Source: Metabacillus schmidteae
Lineage (GTDB): Bacteria; Bacillota; Bacilli; Bacillales; Bacillaceae
Direction: 5' to 3'
Length of the DNA stretch: 64,000 bases
Assembly (NCBI RefSeq): GCF_903166545.1
Contig: NZ_CAESCH010000001.1
Span: 2,732,001-2,796,000 of the forward strand
The notes below the pieces were generated by a model, which was not told the origin of the DNA, searched no databases, and saw only the letters and a list, made by a program, of their open reading frames with translations. This document shows positions 54,010-62,128 of the stretch, piece by piece; the stretch's first letter is position 1, and each line of letters opens with the position of its first letter. The translations under genes were made by a program, and so were the position numbers.

Positions 54010-54423
54010 TTAAGGACTGTGTGGGGCTTCTCTGCCCCACCAGATCCCTTCTTTTAACCATACCTCGTAAAAATACAACCATTCACTCGTCCATGGAATG
54101 ATTGTATCGGCAATTAACCTTTCACCATCAAAACTTTTATCGTTTGGATGATATAAACATAGTGATTGATCACTATAACGATGTGGTGCAAATTTTAACA
54201 CCTCTGGTTCAACTACAAAAACCTTTGGCTGATATGGATGGTACTCGATTCTTACTTTATAACGAACAGAGTTATCCGTTGGTTTAAGATAGCCTGTCCA
54301 AACCCACTTCTTACCTTCTCTTTTTAAGCTAAAATCTGAATACTTTCGTTGGATATGCATATCTTGCATGCCAAGATTTAAACTTTTAGGATTATTAGGG
54401 GGTTTTGGAGGGAATTTACTCAT
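54010..54423 (-). CDS. CBASS stand-alone E2-like conjugating protein (short type II)
   Basis: This 137-aa protein has the pattern of bacterial E2-like proteins in CBASS. It has YKVRIEYHPYQPKVFV, then H81 in FAPHRY, putative catalytic Cys89 in DQSLCLYHP, and the tail IIPWTSEWLYFYEVWLKEG ending in WGREAPH. There is no E1 or JAB gene nearby, which matches the E2-only short type II class. In type II systems such enzymes attach the cyclase C-terminus to a target and prime it. The ATG at 54423 follows GGAGAAGG and overlaps the cyclase stop by 8 bp. Confidence 0.88.
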   Translation of the reverse strand: MSKFPPKPPNNPKSLNLGMQDMHIQRKYSDFSLKREGKKWVWTGYLKPTDNSVRYKVRIEYHPYQPKVFVVEPEVLKFAPHRYSDQSLCLYHPNDKSFDGERLIADTIIPWTSEWLYFYEVWLKEGIWWGREAPHSP

Positions 54424-55447
54424 TCTTACCTTCTCCATAAAAACGATGTTCTTTAATCGGAGTTCCTTGGAATGAATTCAACTCGCCTGTTGAACTAACT
54501 AATACAGATCCAGATTGAATACTTCGAGCCATATTTGATGCTTCTCCAAGTTCAGACGGAAAATATGAACTACCGAAAATATCTTGCCATAGTTTAATTG
54601 ATTCTTCTTTATTTTTTTCATCTAATGCAGCTTGGCAGTCTTCTTTTAATGTGGTTAATTTATTTAAAAATCTCTGTGCTTTTAACTTGGTCCAATTTCG
54701 AGCTAAGTTTTCATCAGCTAAAGAAGGGTTTTCTACAAAAGGCACATCATCATTTTCTTCTAACCCATTAACAAGATCTCTTAAGTGATCTTTCATATTG
54801 TCTAATGTTTCAACAAGAGTTTCAGCAATTGATGTTTTTTTAATATGAGCGTTACCCACAAGTGTTGTTAGCAGTATTGATTTAGGTGCTGTATCTTTTC
54901 CTACTTTTTCATCTCGCCAATGCTTTATTACCTTTACTGTCTTAGAAAAATAATCATCCGAATCATTATTAATACCATCGCACCAGTCTTTAAAGCCTGT
55001 GGGATTTGTTTTCGTCCATTCACTCTCTTTTTTCGATGGGATCTTAATATAATCGCCATAAACAAAAGCAGGTACCACATCTACATGGAAATCCTTTGCA
55101 TAATCAATTCTTACGCATCGATCCTTCGCTTTTACACGGTTTTCAAATCCTTTGTGACTTTTTATTCTATCTTTGATCCAATTAAGGGTTTCCTTAGGTT
55201 CATCAGCTTCACTTATATCTAACACTAATACCACATCTACATCGAATTCCTCTTCACCTTTAGGCCGTACACCTGTATCAGTGCTATAAGATCCTTGTGT
55301 ATAGTAATCTATAAACTTATCTTTTAGCTCTTCATCTTCTTTAAATTTGGTTTCCCAATTAGTAATTGCACTCTCAATTCGAGCAATTCTAGTAGGGTTT
55401 AATGAGATGTTTGCAACAAATTTTTTAAAATAGTCATTTAATTTCAA
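54416..55447 (-). CDS. CBASS CD-NTase (cyclic oligonucleotide synthase)
   Basis: This nucleotidyltransferase of about 343 aa is of the cGAS/DncV-like family. It has the G52-S53 motif in QGSYSTDTGV, two metal-binding aspartates D69 and D71 in EFDVDVVLVLD, and the third, D123, in DFHVDVVPAF. It would make a cyclic di- or trinucleotide signal on phage infection; the product cannot be predicted here. The C-terminus ends ...RFYGEGKNE. The ATG at 55453 is too close to AAGGAG; the TTG at 55447 has 7-nt spacing. It is the first gene of the operon with the E2 and patatin genes. Confidence 0.93.
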   Translation of the reverse strand: MKLNDYFKKFVANISLNPTRIARIESAITNWETKFKEDEELKDKFIDYYTQGSYSTDTGVRPKGEEEFDVDVVLVLDISEADEPKETLNWIKDRIKSHKGFENRVKAKDRCVRIDYAKDFHVDVVPAFVYGDYIKIPSKKESEWTKTNPTGFKDWCDGINNDSDDYFSKTVKVIKHWRDEKVGKDTAPKSILLTTLVGNAHIKKTSIAETLVETLDNMKDHLRDLVNGLEENDDVPFVENPSLADENLARNWTKLKAQRFLNKLTTLKEDCQAALDEKNKEESIKLWQDIFGSSYFPSELGEASNMARSIQSGSVLVSSTGELNSFQGTPIKEHRFYGEGKNE

Positions 55448-55453
55448 ATGCAT

Positions 55454-55841
55454 TCTCCTTTTCCAAAATTTATATATTTATCCCATATGTAGTATAATAC
55501 GATATTGCTAGGAAATCAATATGTTGTGACGAATATTTGTTCTTAGTAGTATATATAGTGTTTATTTATATTGATAGATTTGCTTTTCAGTAAAATTGGA
55601 GCATATTTGTGAACATAAAAAAAGAGCAATACTACATGTGTTAATTGATGAATATATTCTTCCCTTGTCGTTATTCTCAACTTACATTGATTTATTATTG
55701 TGGCCTTAAACCTTTAAATGATTAATCACTGTTAAAAATACAGGTGAAAACAGATAAATAAATGATCTCTAACCTATTTTCTATCCAAAATATGTTAAAA
55801 TTGTTTTAGCCTATCAAATCAAATCATGAGGTGATCAGAAA
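55454..55841. other. divergent promoter region upstream of the CBASS operon
   Basis: No gene is seen in this AT-rich 390-bp region. It should contain the CBASS promoter (minus) and that of the 202-aa gene (plus). No clear operator palindrome was recognised. Confidence 0.4.
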
Positions 55842-56450
55842 ATGAAAAGAATGCCATTTGAACCACCAACAGACCATTATGATAAACGAGTATTTTCAAT
55901 TGATGAACGTTTATGTGTTTTATTGAAAGAACGAAAAGAAATCTCGAATAATAATCCTGGTTTTCCTCCACTTGAAGATATACAACAGTGGTCGGAAAAA
56001 TATGACCTATATGAAGATTTGTTAAGAGCTATCTTCGGTACCATAGAAAATGATGACCACTTTCGGCCACAAATTGAACCTACAGATTTCGTGAGATACA
56101 TACCTGTTTCAAAGTCAGTAATAATTGATGATACTATCTATTCTGCTGTATTTATTAGACAATATAAAAATGCTAGTGTAATTAATTTTAATATTGATTG
56201 GGAGCCTAATGAGGATTCACTTGATGAAAGATTTCATAGACAATGCTTCTGGGACTTATACATTGGCGAGGAATACGATAGCAGAATAACTGGTGGTAGT
56301 GGTACTGATGGACATTTAAGTTATAATTTCATTGTATCTCCCCCTATCTCAGACGATGTATCAAATCTAAAATTGATATTTAAAGAATATAAAATGCCTA
56401 TCAAAAAAAATTCTGCAGCTTTAGAAGTAGTTATGGAGATTAATTTATAA
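55842..56450 (+). CDS. unknown 202-aa protein next to CBASS
   Basis: This soluble, acidic protein starts MKRMPFEPPTDHYDKRVFSI. Its second half looks like beta-strands, with FIRQYKNASVINFNIDWEPN and GSGTDGHLSYNFIVSPPIS. I do not recognise the family; it may be a beta-sandwich. GAGGTGATC precedes the ATG. It diverges from the CBASS operon and converges with the ParB-like gene. Confidence 0.75.
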   Translation: MKRMPFEPPTDHYDKRVFSIDERLCVLLKERKEISNNNPGFPPLEDIQQWSEKYDLYEDLLRAIFGTIENDDHFRPQIEPTDFVRYIPVSKSVIIDDTIYSAVFIRQYKNASVINFNIDWEPNEDSLDERFHRQCFWDLYIGEEYDSRITGGSGTDGHLSYNFIVSPPISDDVSNLKLIFKEYKMPIKKNSAALEVVMEINL

Positions 56451-56553
56451 TTATTGTTCTGTATAACTGTCTTGTAAACAGAAGAGGCTTAACAACTAAG
56501 TTTTAGCAAGATTTCTCACAAAGCTTATATATTACAAGGACAAGTATATATAT

Positions 56554-56583
56554 AAAAAGACATTTCGTTGGAAATGTCTTTTT
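56554..56583. terminator. bidirectional terminator
   Basis: A 13-bp perfect stem (56554-56566 with 56571-56583) has a GTTG loop and is flanked by A and T runs. It lies between the 202-aa gene and the ParB-like gene. Confidence 0.92.
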
Positions 56584-56624
56584 TTTAGTACATTCACTCT
56601 GATCGATCATCTTAGTAGCTACAT

Positions 56625-57605
56625 TTAACCACCATTATTTGTATCTTCTTCAGTGAAACGATATTGGTAGCCATCTTTTTTTGTCTTTTCACCATACACC
56701 CACTTCAACTTACGGTTTAGATCATTAAGTGATCTCTTTATTTTCTGCTTATCAAACTCGTTCACGTATTTAGATACTTCTGGATTTATACTATTTGAGA
56801 GAATCTCCAATTCTTTGTTCACGTCTTTTATCCAATTGTTTATTAAATCGTTGAACAGGTGTGGGTTTTCATTAATTGCAATTTTATAATTTATTTTCTG
56901 TGCATGTTCTTCTGTGAATTTTGCGCTTTTTATTGCTTCATTTATTGATTCCTCTTGCCCATTCGTATCTAACTCTTTAAATAAAGGATCTTTACTAATC
57001 TTTTTAATAGCATCAGAATGGACCGTCGTAATCAACCCTTCTCTCAAATTTTCAAGAAGGATTTCATACAATTCAGGAACCACATCTAAATTATAGATAA
57101 CTCTTAAAGCCTCTTGACTGGCTCTATACCTAGCAAATTCTAATCGTAATTCTTTTGGAACTTCTGTGCCTTTCTTATACCTTCTAATAGTTGCCACGTC
57201 AACATTTAACCTTCTTGCTAATTCTTTATCTGAAAGTCCGCTAGCAAGTGTTTCTTCAATTATGAACTGCTTCTCGCTGCCGATCATTCTTTTACTGTGT
57301 AATGACTCCCCTAACCTTTCTATGTTTCTATTAATATTTGAAGATATATTTCCAACTAAAAAGCAATCTACTGTGTTAAACCTATTTGGGTTTTGTTTTC
57401 GTATTTGATTTATTGCATCGATCCTTCTATATCCTTTAATAAGAAAATACTCTTCATTTTCATTGGGCCCTTCGACCTTAAGAGGGTCCTTTAATCCATT
57501 TACACCTATATCCTGAAACAAGGAGCTATTATCCAAGTTAATTCTATACGAAGATTTATCATATATTATTTTTTTAATCGGTATGCTAATAATTTTGTTA
57601 ATCAA
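56625..57605 (-). CDS. ParB/RepB-like nuclease-domain and HTH protein
   Basis: This 326-aa protein has an N-terminal ParB-like domain (residues 5-85: IPIKKIIYD, LFQDIGVNGLKDPLKV, YFLIKGYRRIDAI, where GYRR is the ParB/Srx nucleotide-binding motif). A HTH follows (ASGLSDKELARRLNVDVATI, about 120-140), then a long helical C-terminus. There is no partner ParA here, so chromosome or plasmid partition is unlikely. The start is TTG, with GAGGTGATGATAA upstream. It diverges from the Mrr-like nuclease gene. Solitary ParB-like proteins of this kind occur in defence and mobile regions. Confidence 0.82.
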   Translation of the reverse strand: MINKIISIPIKKIIYDKSSYRINLDNSSLFQDIGVNGLKDPLKVEGPNENEEYFLIKGYRRIDAINQIRKQNPNRFNTVDCFLVGNISSNINRNIERLGESLHSKRMIGSEKQFIIEETLASGLSDKELARRLNVDVATIRRYKKGTEVPKELRLEFARYRASQEALRVIYNLDVVPELYEILLENLREGLITTVHSDAIKKISKDPLFKELDTNGQEESINEAIKSAKFTEEHAQKINYKIAINENPHLFNDLINNWIKDVNKELEILSNSINPEVSKYVNEFDKQKIKRSLNDLNRKLKWVYGEKTKKDGYQYRFTEEDTNNGG

Positions 57606-57773
57606 TTATCATCACCTCAATTAAAAGGTTATGTTCAGATAAATTCGTCCTATTACTTTAGGCTGTAAAAATTTAAGTTTTTAATGATCAACCAAGCTTT
57701 TTTACCTACTTTTTATACCTTGGTAAATTATTGGATAAACTGTAATTGTAGACTTATTGTGGAGGTTTCTAAA

Positions 57774-59273
57774 TTGTATCAATCACGTATTTCGAATAGA
57801 TATTTAGGTGAATCAAAATTGATTACAGCTAAGACACAACTTGATTTTGATCAAAAGGTTAGAAAGCAAAAAGAAGCATGGAAAAAGAAAGAAATAATTG
57901 AAAAAGCAAAGATAAAAGCAATTGAAGACACGGACAAAGCCCTTGATTTAATATATCAATACCAATCATTACTTTTATCGTCCACTTTAAAACAACATAA
58001 ATTTAATTGGGATGAACTTTATAGAAATGAGTCATTTAACGGAGTCGAGCCTAATCTAGAAGAGTTTATTCAACATGTAGGTGTTCCAAAAGAAAACAAG
58101 TTTATTGAATTTTTTCTCGAATCGGAAAGAACAAAACGATTGGAAAAAGAAAAAGAAGCTCAGGCACTTTATTTAAATGCAAAATCTGAATATGAGCATA
58201 CAAGAAATGAATTTTACAATGAACAAAAACATCATAACCAATCAATTGATAATTTTAAAAAGGCGTATGAAGAGTTTGTTACTCCTTTTGTTGAGAGATA
58301 TTTTACTGCAGTTTTAAATAGCTCTATATATCCTAAAGGATTAAAGAAGAATTTCGATGTCCAATATCTTAACGAAACCAAAACATTAATCATAGACTTT
58401 GATCTGCCGCATCATGACGATCTACCTCAAATCACTGAGCATAGGTTTGTACAAGCAAGACAAGTAGTATCAGTTAAAACCATGAAGAAAAAGGACTTTG
58501 ACCCATATTACGACGATGTTTTATATCAAATAACACTTCGAACAATTCATGAATGCCTGGATTCTGATTATGCTGATTCTGTGGAATTGATTGTATTTAA
58601 TGGATGGTCTCGAGGAGTAGACACATCAAACGGACAGGATTTTCACTCTTGTATTTTAAGCTTACAAACTTCTAAATCAGAATTTCAAAACTTAAACCTT
58701 ACAAAGGTCGTACCAAAAGATTGTTTTCGCAGCTTAAAAGGTATAAACGCTGGAGCTCTTCATCAACTAGCACCTATTAGGCCAATCATGCATTTAGATA
58801 AGGATGACAAACGTTTTATCGAATCGAAAGAAATTCTCGCTGAGGTCAATTCAATCCCTAACTTAGCAGAAATGCCATGGGACGATTTTGAACATTTAGT
58901 CACTGAATTGTTCAGCCTATATTTTTCAAAAGATGGTATAGAAGTTAAGGTGACAAGAAGTAGCCGTGATGGTGGTGTGGATGCAGTTGCTATTGATCCT
59001 GATCCTATACGCGGGGGGAAATTTATCATACAAGCTAAACGTTACAATAACGTTGTTCCAATTACAGCTGTACGTGAATTAAACGGTATAATGTCCGATG
59101 AAGTAGCATCAAAAGGAATTCTTGTTACCACTAGTTATTTTGGTAATGATACTAGAGAATTTGTTAAAGATAAGCCAATTACGTTGATAGATGGACCGAA
59201 TTTAATGAGTTTATTTCAAGACTTTGGTTATAAAGTCCGTATTGATCTAGTTAAGAAAGAAAAAGCCAATTAA
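57774..59273 (+). CDS. Mrr-type restriction endonuclease-like protein
   Basis: This 499-aa protein has a long coiled-coil N-terminal half (about residues 20-180, rich in Lys/Glu), a middle domain of unknown fold, and a C-terminal Mrr_cat nuclease domain. The PD-(D/E)xK residues are visible as D403 in GGVDAVA and Q420-A-K422 in IIQAKRY, with E in DFEHLVTELF. Mrr-like enzymes cut modified or foreign DNA. I chose the TTG at 57774 after GTGGAGG over the 30-codon longer frame, which has no ribosome binding site. It is probably co-transcribed with the next gene. Confidence 0.85.
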   Translation: MYQSRISNRYLGESKLITAKTQLDFDQKVRKQKEAWKKKEIIEKAKIKAIEDTDKALDLIYQYQSLLLSSTLKQHKFNWDELYRNESFNGVEPNLEEFIQHVGVPKENKFIEFFLESERTKRLEKEKEAQALYLNAKSEYEHTRNEFYNEQKHHNQSIDNFKKAYEEFVTPFVERYFTAVLNSSIYPKGLKKNFDVQYLNETKTLIIDFDLPHHDDLPQITEHRFVQARQVVSVKTMKKKDFDPYYDDVLYQITLRTIHECLDSDYADSVELIVFNGWSRGVDTSNGQDFHSCILSLQTSKSEFQNLNLTKVVPKDCFRSLKGINAGALHQLAPIRPIMHLDKDDKRFIESKEILAEVNSIPNLAEMPWDDFEHLVTELFSLYFSKDGIEVKVTRSSRDGGVDAVAIDPDPIRGGKFIIQAKRYNNVVPITAVRELNGIMSDEVASKGILVTTSYFGNDTREFVKDKPITLIDGPNLMSLFQDFGYKVRIDLVKKEKAN

Positions 59274-59356
59274 AGTAAGTCCTAATGTAATTTATTGATG
59301 TTTTAACTTAAACATATTTACTATTTCTATAAGTATTAATTATTAGGAGTGATTAC

Positions 59357-59956
59357 ATGCTTTTTATAGAAGGTTTAGCTGCAATTATATTACTCGCAGC
59401 TTTTGTACACTTTACATTATCAAAAAAGAAAAATGAATATGAGTCCTCCCTACTCGCTGAACATATTGATAAAAGTGATGAAATGAAACGAACGCTAGCC
59501 ATGGGTTTATATTTAAGGTTCAAGAAGGAAAATCATGATAACCCTCCGACCTATTCGTCAAATTATATTAAGCAAGATCCCGCACAGTTTGAGCATTTCG
59601 TAGCAGAAGTGATAGAGCTTGCTAAGGGTGGTAGTACATGGGTTTCACGTTCAACTGGTGATTTTGGGATTGATTTTGAACACAGAACAAATGAAGGATT
59701 GTTCTTAGGACAAGTTAAATGTTATCAAGGTGACCTTGGATTTGATCCAATTGCGTTGGTACACTCCAATATGGTTAAAGATGGTGCCAAAGGTGGTTAT
59801 GTGATTACAACTGGCTCATTTACGAAAGCTGCAAGGCAATATGCTGAGGGTTTAGACATAGAATTGATTGATGGTGTAAAGTTAGTGGAGTTATGGCTGG
59901 CAGGTTTACAAAAGTCCGAAGTAGAAATAAAGGGTCTAATTCCCAGGCATATATAG
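59357..59956 (+). CDS. membrane-anchored Mrr-type nuclease-like protein
   Basis: This 199-aa protein has an N-terminal membrane segment (residues 3-20) and an Mrr_cat domain. Catalytic residues are D106 in GDFGIDFEH, Q119 and K121 in GQVKCYQG, and E84 in FVAEVIEL. GYVITTGSFTKAARQYAEG is the usual end of the fold. A membrane anchor on an Mrr domain suggests action on DNA at the cell envelope, for example on entering DNA; this is inference. TTAGGAGTG precedes the ATG. It lies 83 bp after the larger Mrr-like gene. Confidence 0.85.
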   Translation: MLFIEGLAAIILLAAFVHFTLSKKKNEYESSLLAEHIDKSDEMKRTLAMGLYLRFKKENHDNPPTYSSNYIKQDPAQFEHFVAEVIELAKGGSTWVSRSTGDFGIDFEHRTNEGLFLGQVKCYQGDLGFDPIALVHSNMVKDGAKGGYVITTGSFTKAARQYAEGLDIELIDGVKLVELWLAGLQKSEVEIKGLIPRHI

Positions 59957-60147
59957 GCTTGTAGAATTGAAGATTAGCTGCAATATATTGTAGTTATGGT
60001 AATAACCCCCATTCTTTCTCTCAGTAACTAAATAATAACGGTGAACGCAAATTTAGAAGCAAAAATAGTAGGAAAATTGTATCTGTCTATTTAAAACTAT
60101 TTCAAATAATTTAGTGAAAATTACTCTTATTAGTATCTTTCTGTATT
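59957..60147. other. non-coding spacer after the Mrr genes
   Basis: AT-rich and without a supported gene. It lies upstream of the putative toxin promoter. Confidence 0.35.
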
Positions 60148-60174
60148 TTGTGTCATATATTTTAAAAGTATAAA
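60148..60174 (+). promoter_or_regulatory. putative promoter of the small hydrophobic peptide gene
   Basis: TTGTGT (60148-60153) and TATAAA (60169-60174) are separated by 15 bp, a little short for sigma-A. Transcription would begin near 60178-60182, close to the start of the sequence that pairs with the mRNA 3' end. Confidence 0.4.
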
Positions 60175-60184
60175 GCCCGCAACA

Positions 60185-60202
60185 TCTCCATTAAGGTGGA
60201 GA
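60185..60202 (+). promoter_or_regulatory. hairpin hiding the ribosome binding site of the candidate toxin
   Basis: TCTCCA (60185-60190) pairs perfectly with TGGAGA (60197-60202). The loop TTAAGG and the 3' arm together are the Shine-Dalgarno sequence AAGGTGGAG, so ribosome access would be blocked. CCCGCAACATCTC (60176-60188) is also complementary to GAGATGTTTGCGGG (60340-60353) at the 3' end, with one extra T. Both features are typical of type I toxin mRNAs. Confidence 0.6.
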
Positions 60203-60208
60203 AGCATT

Positions 60209-60331
60209 ATGGAACATAAATATATCTTAGTGATTTTGGGGTTAATTATCAATTTTTTAATGACAGATGAGTGGAAAATGCTCAGGAGTTTAATAAAAAA
60301 GTGTTTAAAAAACGTAAGTAATATTAAATAA
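60209..60331 (+). CDS. small hydrophobic peptide, candidate type I toxin
   Basis: This 40-aa peptide starts MEHKYILVILGLIINFLM, a single membrane-spanning stretch, and is followed by a basic tail (KMLRSLIKKCLKNV). The ATG is 7 nt after AAGGTGGAG, which is held in a hairpin. The 5' and 3' ends of the predicted mRNA are complementary, the 3' end has a strong hairpin, and an opposing promoter lies just beyond it. Size, charge pattern and RNA layout fit membrane-acting type I toxins. The peptide does not match TxpA, BsrG or Fst sequences that I know, so it may be a new type or a chance frame. Confidence 0.6.
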   Translation: MEHKYILVILGLIINFLMTDEWKMLRSLIKKCLKNVSNIK

Positions 60332-60345
60332 AATAAATTGAGATG

Positions 60346-60387
60346 TTTGCGGGTTCCTTTCTACAAAAAAGAAATGGAACTCGCAAA
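60346..60387. terminator. hairpin at the 3' end of the candidate toxin mRNA
   Basis: TTTGCGGGTTCC-TTTCT (60346-60362) pairs with AGAAATGGAACTCGCAAA (60370-60387), with one mismatch and one bulge. There is no long T run. The left arm is also part of the sequence complementary to the mRNA 5' end, so two structures compete. Confidence 0.6.
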
Positions 60388-60396
60388 CAAATAAAT

Positions 60397-60424
60397 TTAA
60401 TATTTATTATTCATACTTAAACAA
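60397..60424 (-). promoter_or_regulatory. putative antisense promoter (antitoxin RNA)
   Basis: On the minus strand TTGTTT (60419-60424) and TATTAA (60397-60402) are 16 bp apart. Transcription would start near 60390 and run through the toxin 3' hairpin and coding region in antisense, as expected for a type I antitoxin RNA. The match to consensus is moderate and the RNA 3' end is not identified. Confidence 0.4.
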
Positions 60425-60466
60425 AAATGCTGATCTTTTCATAAAATTGAAAGGAACAGCATTTTT
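60423..60466. terminator. strong hairpin with A and T flanks
   Basis: AAAAATGCTG (60423-60432) pairs with CAGCATTTTT (60457-60466), with further pairing inside. It can end transcripts from the left on the plus strand. The remaining sequence to 60834 shows no gene. Confidence 0.75.
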
Positions 60467-60834
60467 GTTTTATATTTATTAATGATTTACCTTACTCCGA
60501 AAATTCCAATACACAGTTATTCCCCATAATCACATGTATCAACTTTATCATTAAAAATTGTTGTAGATCCTAATGCTTTATGTGATTACTTAACCATAAA
60601 GATAAAATTATCTAATTCTGCTTAGTGGTGCGAGCAAATAATATACATACCAGCAATACCAGTAGTATATTATTTTCTTTGTTTTTAAATGAAAATTGGT
60701 ACATCCCATTTTAATGAATGTATATTTGTGTGGCAAGGATCTGCAAGTAATTCATCCATGATAATACTGTCTTACTTTATGTGCAAAATAAATCACATTA
60801 CTTATAATTAACTTATCGCTATTTAAACTATTTT

Positions 60835-61329
60835 TTATTTCCGTTTAAAGGTAAAAGTCTCTTTAAACTCCCTACCTTCATCTACTGTTCCATCTTTTAA
60901 TGTAACAGGATCACCATGCCAGCTTATTACTACTTCGAATTCGTTTGCTTTTACGTATATAGGCATATTTGCAAATTTAACATCTCTGCCTTGTTTAAAA
61001 ATACCTTTTACCTCATCTTGAAGACTTAATCCAAATTTAGTTGGAGAATTAGGGTCATCTCTATATGTTTCAAATTCTGCATTATGTACGTCATTTCCAA
61101 TATTCGTAATCTTCAAACTGTACATTTCAAAGTTTTCTCCCTTTTTAGGTCTAGCCTCTTTGATCTCTTTAGAGTTATAGTTTACTTCACCCAGTTCAAC
61201 TTTCCATTGATCTGATTTTTGAGATACAGGAACATCAAATATTTCGTTTGACTCTGCATTTACACTTGTCAGGCTACCAAAAGTTATTAGTAATAAGACA
61301 AATAAAGTTGCTTTTACAATTTTGAGCAT
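60835..61329 (-). CDS. exported protein of unknown function
   Basis: This 164-aa protein has a Sec signal peptide (MLKIVKATLFVLLLITFGSL, cleavage after VNA near residue 25). The mature domain looks like an Ig-like or FxLYD-type beta-sandwich, with VELGEVNYN, MYSLKITNIGNDVHNAEFE and EVVISWHGD. The resemblance is structural only. TGGAGG precedes the ATG. It is one of four neighbouring minus-strand genes for exported or probably surface proteins. Confidence 0.7.
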   Translation of the reverse strand: MLKIVKATLFVLLLITFGSLTSVNAESNEIFDVPVSQKSDQWKVELGEVNYNSKEIKEARPKKGENFEMYSLKITNIGNDVHNAEFETYRDDPNSPTKFGLSLQDEVKGIFKQGRDVKFANMPIYVKANEFEVVISWHGDPVTLKDGTVDEGREFKETFTFKRK

Positions 61330-61495
61330 GATAATACCTCCAAATAAGTAATTTTATGGATATTATCACCGAAATAAATGATAATATTCCAAGTAAAATT
61401 CTGCTTTTAACGCACATCATTTGAAATATTTTAACTAACCTTATTAGGACACAAAAGGTGTTCGGGCTGACATTATTTCAACTGACTTATTGGTC

Positions 61496-61984
61496 CTACT
61501 TACTTTTTGGTTCATTGTGTTTGTAATCGACGAGTTTAATTGCTGGTTGTTCTTTTATTTCCTTGTGGTTGATTAGAAATGGATTAACACGAAATGTTAA
61601 AGTGTCAGTCCCAAATTGTTTATAGTTTTTTATATCTCCGTTATGAACAATAACCGTAAATTTAACAACATAGTTGTAGAATTCATTGTCTTTTTCTTGG
61701 TTTATCTGATGAATAATTTCAACTACATTGTACTTATTTTCCCAGTCATACTTTATACCAGTTGCCGATTGATCTCTGTAGTATTTTTGAGTTTCTTTGA
61801 CTATATAAGGCATAAAAAGCTCGATCATAAAGTTTTTAAGATATTGTTCTTCTGTTACTTCTTGAGTTGCATTATACAGGTCCTCACTATACCCCTTACG
61901 ATGATATTCTTCTGCATAAGTAAGCTGTGTAGAGAATAAAAGTATAAGTAACATTAGAACCATCGAATTTTTAAATGGTTTCAT
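61496..61984 (-). CDS. exported DUF3888-like protein
   Basis: This 162-aa protein has a signal peptide (about residues 1-24, ending QLTYA) and a domain matching DUF3888: LKNFMIELFMPYIVKETQKYY, then VVKFTVIVHNG and TDTLTFRVNP. DUF3888 proteins are found in many Bacillus species and their function is unknown. AGGGGCC precedes the ATG. It lies 166 bp upstream of the 164-aa gene on the same strand; the two may be separate units. Confidence 0.8.
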   Translation of the reverse strand: MKPFKNSMVLMLLILLFSTQLTYAEEYHRKGYSEDLYNATQEVTEEQYLKNFMIELFMPYIVKETQKYYRDQSATGIKYDWENKYNVVEIIHQINQEKDNEFYNYVVKFTVIVHNGDIKNYKQFGTDTLTFRVNPFLINHKEIKEQPAIKLVDYKHNEPKSK

Positions 61985-62128
61985 ATCTTGGCCCCTAACA
62001 TTATATTTTGAATAATAAAATACTAGATTGAATCAGTTAGTTTGATCGAATTTATGTGTGTAATCAAAGATCATGAAAAGGAATGTGTATTCATTGATAG
62101 TGTGATTAATTTCCGACTTAAAACATTA

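Noticed and set aside
57684..57773. N-terminal 30 residues of the longest frame of the Mrr-like gene
   Set aside because: No ribosome binding site precedes that ATG, whereas a GTGGAGG site fits the TTG at 57774.
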